Assembly (NCBI RefSeq): GCF_022965805.1
Contig: NC_133108.1
Span: forward strand, 18,302,056 to 18,366,055
Length of the DNA: 64,000 nucleotides
Direction: 5' to 3'
From: Primulina eburnea
Taxonomy: Eukaryota; Streptophyta; Magnoliopsida; Lamiales; Gesneriaceae
The position numbers and the translations under genes are program-made. Numbering within the stretch: the first letter of the stretch is position 1; each line of letters starts with the position of its first letter. Shown here piece by piece: positions 59,601 through 64,000 of the stretch. Below the pieces are notes generated by a model. It searched no databases. It had not been told where the DNA came from and saw only the letters and a list, made by a program, of their open reading frames with translations.

Positions 59601-60778
59601 CCTGGTAATGAGTGATACCTGATAAAATCCTCAAGATCAATTTCAATATTTTCTTTAACAGTTTCAATTGAACAAATATCTAATTGATCACGAGTACTCC
59701 CTTCTTGAATGTTTTCTTCCACAAGAGTTTCAATAAGATTTTCATCTTCACTTTCATCTCCTTTGTCATGTGGTTGCTTACAAAGATTAAAAACATTGAG
59801 CTCCAAGGTCATGTTACCAAATGACAACTTCATTATTCCATTCCTGCAATTTATAAGAGCATTAGAAGTTGCTAAAAATGGACGACCCAAAATTACAGGA
59901 ATTGCATTACAAGCTTCGATAGATTGTGTATCTAAAACTATGAAATCGACAGGATATACAAAGTTATCAACTTGGACCAACACGTCTTCTACCATACCTC
60001 TTGGCACTTTAACAGATCTATCGGCAAGTAAAAGTGTTACCGAAGTAGGTTTTAACTCGCCTAGATTGAGTTCTTGATAAACTGAATATGGAAGTAAATT
60101 CACACTAGCTCCAAGATCAAGCAAGGCTTTTTTAATCTTTCGTTCTCCAATAATACATGAAATAGTAGGACAATCAGGGTCTTTGTATTTCAAAGTATTA
60201 TTATTTTGAATGATTGCACTTACTTGTTCGGCTAAAAATACTTTCTTTTTCACATTCAATTTTCTTTTCACAGTGCACAAGTCTTTCAAAAATTTGGCAT
60301 ATGATGGTACCTGTTTTATTGCATCTAATAAAGGAATATTAACTTTTACTTGTTTAAAAACATCATATATATCAGAATTCAAATTTGATTTTTTTGTATT
60401 TTTCAATGCATGAGGGAATAGTGGTGACACTGTCTGTTGAACCTCCTCTTCGCAAGTTATGGGTTCCACTTCCTTACCCTTTGGAGTTGATTTATCATCA
60501 TCTTCACAAGGTTCAAGAATGGATTTTTCCACAACCTTACCACTTCGAAGGGTAATAACAGATTTTACCTGATCCATCGGTTGAGTTCCAGAAGTTCCAG
60601 TTTGTGAATGATGATCCTTGGGATTAGGCAGAGGTTGTGAAGGAAATTTACCTTTCTCATGAACATTAAGTGCAGATGCAAATTTAGCAAGAGTATCTTT
60701 CAAATCTGTCATGGTTTGAGCAGTTTGAGTATTGATAGACTCTTGCTTTGCAATGAAAGAATTCAATGTATCTTCCAA
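56660..60778 (-). CDS. Athila-type Pol (protease, RT, RNase H, integrase), open frame
   Basis: 1372 aa from the first ATG (MEDTLNSF); the same frame extends upstream into gag up to a TGA at 60896. Seen: the Athila hallmark ITLRSGK (about 75-81); protease [12 protein letters not shown] (219-230); RT with FMDDLTVFG (about 655-663); RNase H ([18 protein letters not shown]); and integrase with an HHCC finger (about 1030-1070), a catalytic core with DFMGPFP, SDGGTHF and the Glu in [10 protein letters not shown], and a C-terminal [17 protein letters not shown]. There is no chromodomain, as expected for Athila. All catalytic residues appear to be present. The ORF ends 173 bp before the zinc-finger gene. 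Confidence 0.92.
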   Translation of the reverse strand: MEDTLNSFIAKQESINTQTAQTMTDLKDTLAKFASALNVHEKGKFPSQPLPNPKDHHSQTGTSGTQPMDQVKSVITLRSGKVVEKSILEPCEDDDKSTPKGKEVEPITCEEEVQQTVSPLFPHALKNTKKSNLNSDIYDVFKQVKVNIPLLDAIKQVPSYAKFLKDLCTVKRKLNVKKKVFLAEQVSAIIQNNNTLKYKDPDCPTISCIIGERKIKKALLDLGASVNLLPYSVYQELNLGELKPTSVTLLLADRSVKVPRGMVEDVLVQVDNFVYPVDFIVLDTQSIEACNAIPVILGRPFLATSNALINCRNGIMKLSFGNMTLELNVFNLCKQPHDKGDESEDENLIETLVEENIQEGSTRDQLDICSIETVKENIEIDLEDFIRYHSLPGSEKEFDAKYENKDEPPILELKPLPEELKYAFLGEDETYPVVISSKLESDQEGKLVDMLKRHKNAISWTLKDLKGINPLICTHKIHLEENSKTSQQPQRRLNPHMKDVVKTEVLKLLDVGIIYPISDSKWVSPKQVVPKKSGITVIKNEKGELLTSRVPSSWRMCIDYRKLNDATRKDHFPLPFLDQILERVAGHPYYCFLDGYSGYYQIPIALEDQEKTTFTCPFGTFAFRRMPFGLCNALATYQRCMLSIFCDMVENCLEIFMDDLTVFGNTFDNCLENLEKVLKRCEEKGLILNWEKCHYMITSGIVLGHVVSSHGIEVDKAKVDVIANLPPPKTIKEIRSFLGHAVFYRRFIKDFSLISKPICNLLKKDTAFEWTQECQNAFDKIIRHLTSAPIMQPPDWSLPFEIMCDASDYAVGAVLGQRRNGKPYVIYYASRTLNNAQMNYSTTEKELFAVIFALDKFRSYLIGSTSIVFTDHSAIRYLLTKQDAKPRLIRWILLLQEFDIVIKDKKGTENVVADHLSRLVTGSSFEMTPINDNFPDEHLFSVTTTPWFANIVNFLVTGKMPPQWSFQDKRKFLNEVKNFYWDDPYLFKYCPDQIFRRCIPDNEVSSVIKFCHSEACGGHFSSKKTAAKILQCGFYWPTLFKDTHEICKICENCQKLGAISKRNMMPLNPIIEIEIYDCWGIDFMGPFPPSFGYLYILIAVDYVSKWIEAIPCRTNDHKIVIKFLKENIFSRFGIPRAMISDGGTHFVNKPFASLMKKYGITHKVTTPYHPQTNGQVELANREIKQILEKTVNSNRKDWSLRLNDALWAYRTSFKTSLNMSPYRLVYGKHCHLPVELEHKAYWAIKTLNSSMDDANKLRKLQLNELDELRNDAYEHSRIYKAKIKSFHDKTILRKSFEIGKKVLLYNSRLHIFPGKLRSRRTGPYIVKHVYPYGAVDIENPKNGDVFKVNGQRLKPFLENEIFQEEFISLSDP

Positions 60779-61903
60779 ATTTCTTTTCGGCGGAGGAACA
60801 TAAGGTGCATAATTTTGAAAATTTTGTTGATTTTGAAAATGTGGTTGTGAAAACTGTGCAGCATTATCATTCCTCCAACTAAAATTTGGATGATTTCACC
60901 AACCTGGATTGTAATTTTGAGAAAATGGTTCAAAATTTGGCCTTTTGAAACTGTTCAAAACATTGGCTTGTTCATGGAGACATTCTTTAAAAGAGGGCAA
61001 AGTGGAACAATCTTTTGTAAAATGATCACTTGTGTCACAGATGTGACACACAATTTCTTGAACAGATTTTAATTGACCATTCTTTTTCAATTCAAGTGCC
61101 TCAACTTTTCTTGCCAAAGAGGTAAATCTAGCTTGAAGATCATGTTCATCTTTGAGAGTGTACATACCTCCACCAGATGTAGGAGATTGAATCTTGTTTG
61201 ATGGTTCGATAGTACCTATAGTGTCCCAATTTTGAGCATTTGCAGCTAATGAATCGAGATACTCAATTGCCTCATTTGGATCTTTATCTTCAAATGTTCC
61301 ATTACACATAAATTCAACCATTTGCCTATCTTTAGGTGTTAAGCCTTCATAAAATTGAGAAACAACTCTCCAAATTTCAAAACCATGATGTGGACAAAGA
61401 TTAAGCAATTCTTTGTATCTATCCCAACACTGATAAAAAGTTTCTCCTTGTTTTTGAGTGAAAGTGATGATTTGCTTTTGAAAGAATTTGTTCTATGAGA
61501 TGGAAAAAACTTTTTCAAAAATTGTTGTTGCAATTCATCCCAAGTTCGAATGGATCCCGATCTAAGATTTTGTATCCAAGTTTTAGCTTTATCTTTTAAA
61601 GAAAAAGGAAAAAGCTTAAGTCTAATGGTGTTCATGCTACAATTTAGATCATTATATGTGTTGCACACTTCTTCAAACTCTCGTAAATGCATGTATGGAT
61701 TTTCAGAATCTAAGCCATGAAAGTTGGGTAAAAGTTGGATAATACCAGGCTTAAAATTGAAATGAGATGCATCAGGGGGAAAAACTAGACATGAAGGTGC
61801 ACTAGTACGTGTAGGATTCATGTGATCTCTAAGTGTTCTTCGTCTATCATGATCATGGAGATTGAATTTCATCTTCATTTTCTTGGATGGGTTCTTCCGC
61901 CAT
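60779..61903 (-). pseudogene. Athila-type Gag, broken
   Basis: The probable start is MAEEPIQENEDE at 61903. A one-base shift near 61856, another near 61474 (an AAAAG run one base short) and an in-frame TGA at 60896-60898 break a frame that otherwise runs into Pol. Capsid sequence is clear (FHGLDSENPYMHLREFEEVCNTY; FSLKDKAKTWIQNL), as is a zinc-knuckle-like CHICDTSDHFTKDC at about 61010-61060. The TGA sits where an Arg codon would fit, suggesting C-to-T decay. The element would now need Gag in trans. Confidence 0.85.
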
Positions 61904-62074
61904 GTTTTGTAAAAATAAAGGGTTATTTCGAATGAGTCGACCACTAAGTGTACGTGACCAAATGCTCATGCAAATGCAAAAGAAAAAGAAAAAAAAACAC
62001 ACAAAAGCAATAAAAATTCAAATAAAGAAAAATAAACCATAAACAAAATTAAATAGACTTGAAATTAAATTATA

Positions 62075-62094
62075 CTTCCCCGGCAACGGCGCCA
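62075..62094 (-). other. Primer-binding site (Athila type, likely tRNA-Asp)
   Basis: TGGCGCCGTTGCCGGGGAAG on the minus strand, 7 bp from the LTR edge at 62102. It differs from the tRNA-iMet sites of the other elements in the window and is typical of Athila elements. Confidence 0.85.
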
Positions 62095-62101
62095 AAAACT
62101 T

Positions 62102-63681
62102 GTTCCGACTTTGATTGTTGCACTCCCAAGAGCAGGTTGTCCACAAGTAATATAATTCGGCGAGTCCAAATATCGTATCCACAGGGAAGCAAAGGGTATT
62201 ACAAGTCCACTACAATGTCTTTTTGTTTTGTTTTTGTTTTTGTTTCTTTTTAATTTTAATTGTTTGAATATTTAATGGGTAAATTTTAATTGTTCAAATT
62301 TTAATTTAAGTAGTTGAGATTAAAGGATCCACTCTTGGTATTTCAATAAAGTTAACATTAACGAACAATATTGAAATCCACTTAATAAAATGGTTCCAAT
62401 ATATTAAATAATCATATTTATATTATGTTATATATTATTATCTTATAAGTATATAATATATACCAAAACTTATAAATGTGGTCAAGTATTTATTGTGCTA
62501 TATATATATTTGTAAACACTAAATCAAGGTTCCCACTTTAAATGGTTGGTAAAACCAAACTAACATTTAAATGGTACCAAGAAAATATTATTATGATATA
62601 TTTATATATAGTAAATCAAGGAATCCAAGTTAAATGGTTGGTAAAACCAAACTAACATTTAAATGGTTCCAAGAATTTAATATTATAATATATTTATATA
62701 TAATAACTCAAGGCATCCACTTTAAATGGTTGGTAATACCAAACTAACATTTAAATGGCTCCAAGAATTTAGTGTAACATATAGCAACAATAAATCAAAA
62801 CTCCCACTTATAAGTAGGGTATAAAAATACTTAAAGAAATAAATATAACATAAACAATAAATAATGATTAAATAATATAAAACATAGATTCTTACCTTAT
62901 AATAACCTTATTATCATGCCAAGAGTTTCACCTTATCATCTCAACTTTAGGAAGTTAGCTATTCATTATTCAAAGTGTAAAACTTTGAATATGAAATTAA
63001 CATGCTAATTATATTTAAATGAAGAAATAAAAGAAAAATATAGAGAGAAATATTATGAACTCAAAGATTTGTTCATAGAATGAGGGATATCTCAATACAT
63101 TACAATGCATCCCTATTTATAGCCAAATTTGGGGAGACAACCACAAATAAAATATTATTTTTTACACATAAGTCTTCATTGGTGTTCCAAGAAATTAATA
63201 TTATATTACACATCACTTTTGAAATTCTTCTTCTCCGAATTTGCTTCTTCACATAAAATGAAACATGTGGATAATTGAGTTGTCTAGTTGTGGTATTTTT
63301 TTCAGAATATTTGACCAAGTAATTTGAGAGATATGGTCAAAATACTAGAGCATGGTAAAACTGCCACTCCTTTGGTAACTTAAATTGTTGCTTAATTTGA
63401 TCCCACTTGTGAGAGGATTTTTATCTCATGCTTGGCAACAATATTGTAGATCTTATAATCAACTTTCTACAGGTCCAAGAATCATCTTAATCTCATTTGC
63501 AACGCCAAGGTTATTCTTGTTTTATCGAACCTGTAAAAATAGTAAAAACTTATAATTACACCACATATTATATTTTATACAATTTATTATAAAACATATA
63601 ATATTTAAACATTTAATAAAACAAAAACTATATATTTATATTATAAAACATTTAATTAATGTACAATTTTTATGTTTATCA
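62102..63681 (-). repeat. 5' LTR of the Athila element
   Basis: 1580 bp, TG...CA, with a TATA box at 63113-63124. Followed on the right by the gcact duplication and the rest of the Copia-2 LTR. Confidence 0.93.
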
Positions 63682-64000
63682 GCACTCTACAAGGAGCACC
63701 TATCTGCATGTTCGGACATCACAATGTCCCCTACCAATGAAACATGGTACTCACATCGCAGATACTAGTCTCGAACTCTAGCGGCCTATATCCTTCTTAG
63801 CGGCGGCTGAATCGACTTGGAACTGTTTAGAATATACAGTATTCCAAATATGAATTTCATGATACTCATCATATGAGCATCTCATATTCTTTCTACTATT
63901 TGTATATTCAAGGTCTTTATCTATGCAACTAGCATGGGTATACAGATAAGATTTACCAAAACAATAATTTCAAATATTATTAAAATAAAGATTGCTTATA

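Larger units (their letters stand above)
36676..63681 (-). mobile_element. Athila-type Ty3/gypsy element carrying an accessory two-gene cassette
   Basis: 27 kb as it stands, about 11.4 kb after removing the nested Tekay array. It is flanked by gcact at 36671-36675 and 63682-63686. In element order: 5' LTR (63681-62102), PBS, gag (broken), pol (intact frame), a zinc-finger protein gene, a LOG gene, a purine-rich 3' region, and a 3' LTR (53844-52766 and 37182-36676). I count roughly 15-20 substitutions between the LTRs, so it is older than the array it hosts. The cassette sits where Athila-like elements may carry an env-like ORF. Confidence 0.92.
34920..64000 (-). mobile_element. Copia-2: minus-strand copia LTR, split by the Athila element and running off the right edge
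   Basis: 34920-36675 and 63682-64000 are reverse complements of the Copia-1 3' LTR and join at a gcact duplication once 36676-63681 is removed. Only about 60 bp of the LTR start lie beyond the window. Position 34920 is the LTR 3' end, and no PBS follows it leftward. It is therefore either a 3' LTR or a solo LTR; the rest of the element, if any, is to the right. Confidence 0.9.

Overview
This window comes from a plant nuclear genome, almost certainly a eudicot. It is an intergenic block made of nested LTR retrotransposons. I found no ordinary host gene, tRNA, true rRNA gene or CRISPR array. An asterid such as Lamiales is a weak guess only. The evidence for a plant is tRNA-iMet primer sites behind many LTRs, Tekay-type chromoviruses, an Athila-type element, a Cassandra TRIM with 5S rRNA sequence in its LTRs, and a plant-type LONELY GUY (LOG) gene.

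Left nest (1-22503). A degraded Ty1/copia element on the + strand (Copia-1, visible from 3147) is flanked on the left by a partial minus-strand Ty3/gypsy element (family A copy 2, 1-3146). It is split in its RNase H by a near-intact family A copy 1 (7422-19315, TSD tcctc, one open 1472-aa Gag-Pol). The 5' LTR of copy 1 holds a 4.1-kb gag-only element (7840-11936, TSD ttttg). The 3' LTR of Copia-1 holds a Cassandra TRIM (21623-22485, TSD gtaac).

Middle (22504-34919). Here lie two fragments of a minus-strand element 'X' (3' LTR 24043-25100 plus an unrecognised accessory ORF), a deleted chromovirus-like element 'D' (25777-31124, TSD ctagg) inside X, and unassigned LTR-like DNA.

Right nest (34920-64000). 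A minus-strand LTR of the Copia-1 family (Copia-2) is split by a 27-kb insertion with TSD gcact. That insertion is an Athila-type element (36676-63681). Its 3' LTR is split in turn, with TSD tatat, by a tandem Tekay-type array (37183-52765) of the form LTR-int-LTR-int-LTR. The array has an exact 6804-bp period.

The most notable object is the Athila element. Between the end of pol (56660) and the purine-rich 3' motif (about 54953) it carries a same-strand two-gene cassette. The first gene is a 181-aa arginine- and cysteine-rich protein resembling carlavirus-type nucleic-acid-binding proteins (55941-56486). The second is an intact, intronless LOG cytokinin-activating enzyme (55096-55734). A splice-acceptor-like site precedes each ORF. 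This looks like a retrotransposon that carries a plant hormone enzyme and a virus-like regulator in the position usually held by an env-like gene.

A second theme is architectural. Four different Ty3/gypsy families here (A, the gag-only element, Tekay B and D) each carry an array of short GC-rich inverted repeats about 80-420 bp inside the 5' end of the LTR. In at least two families the array sits directly upstream of a TATA-like box.
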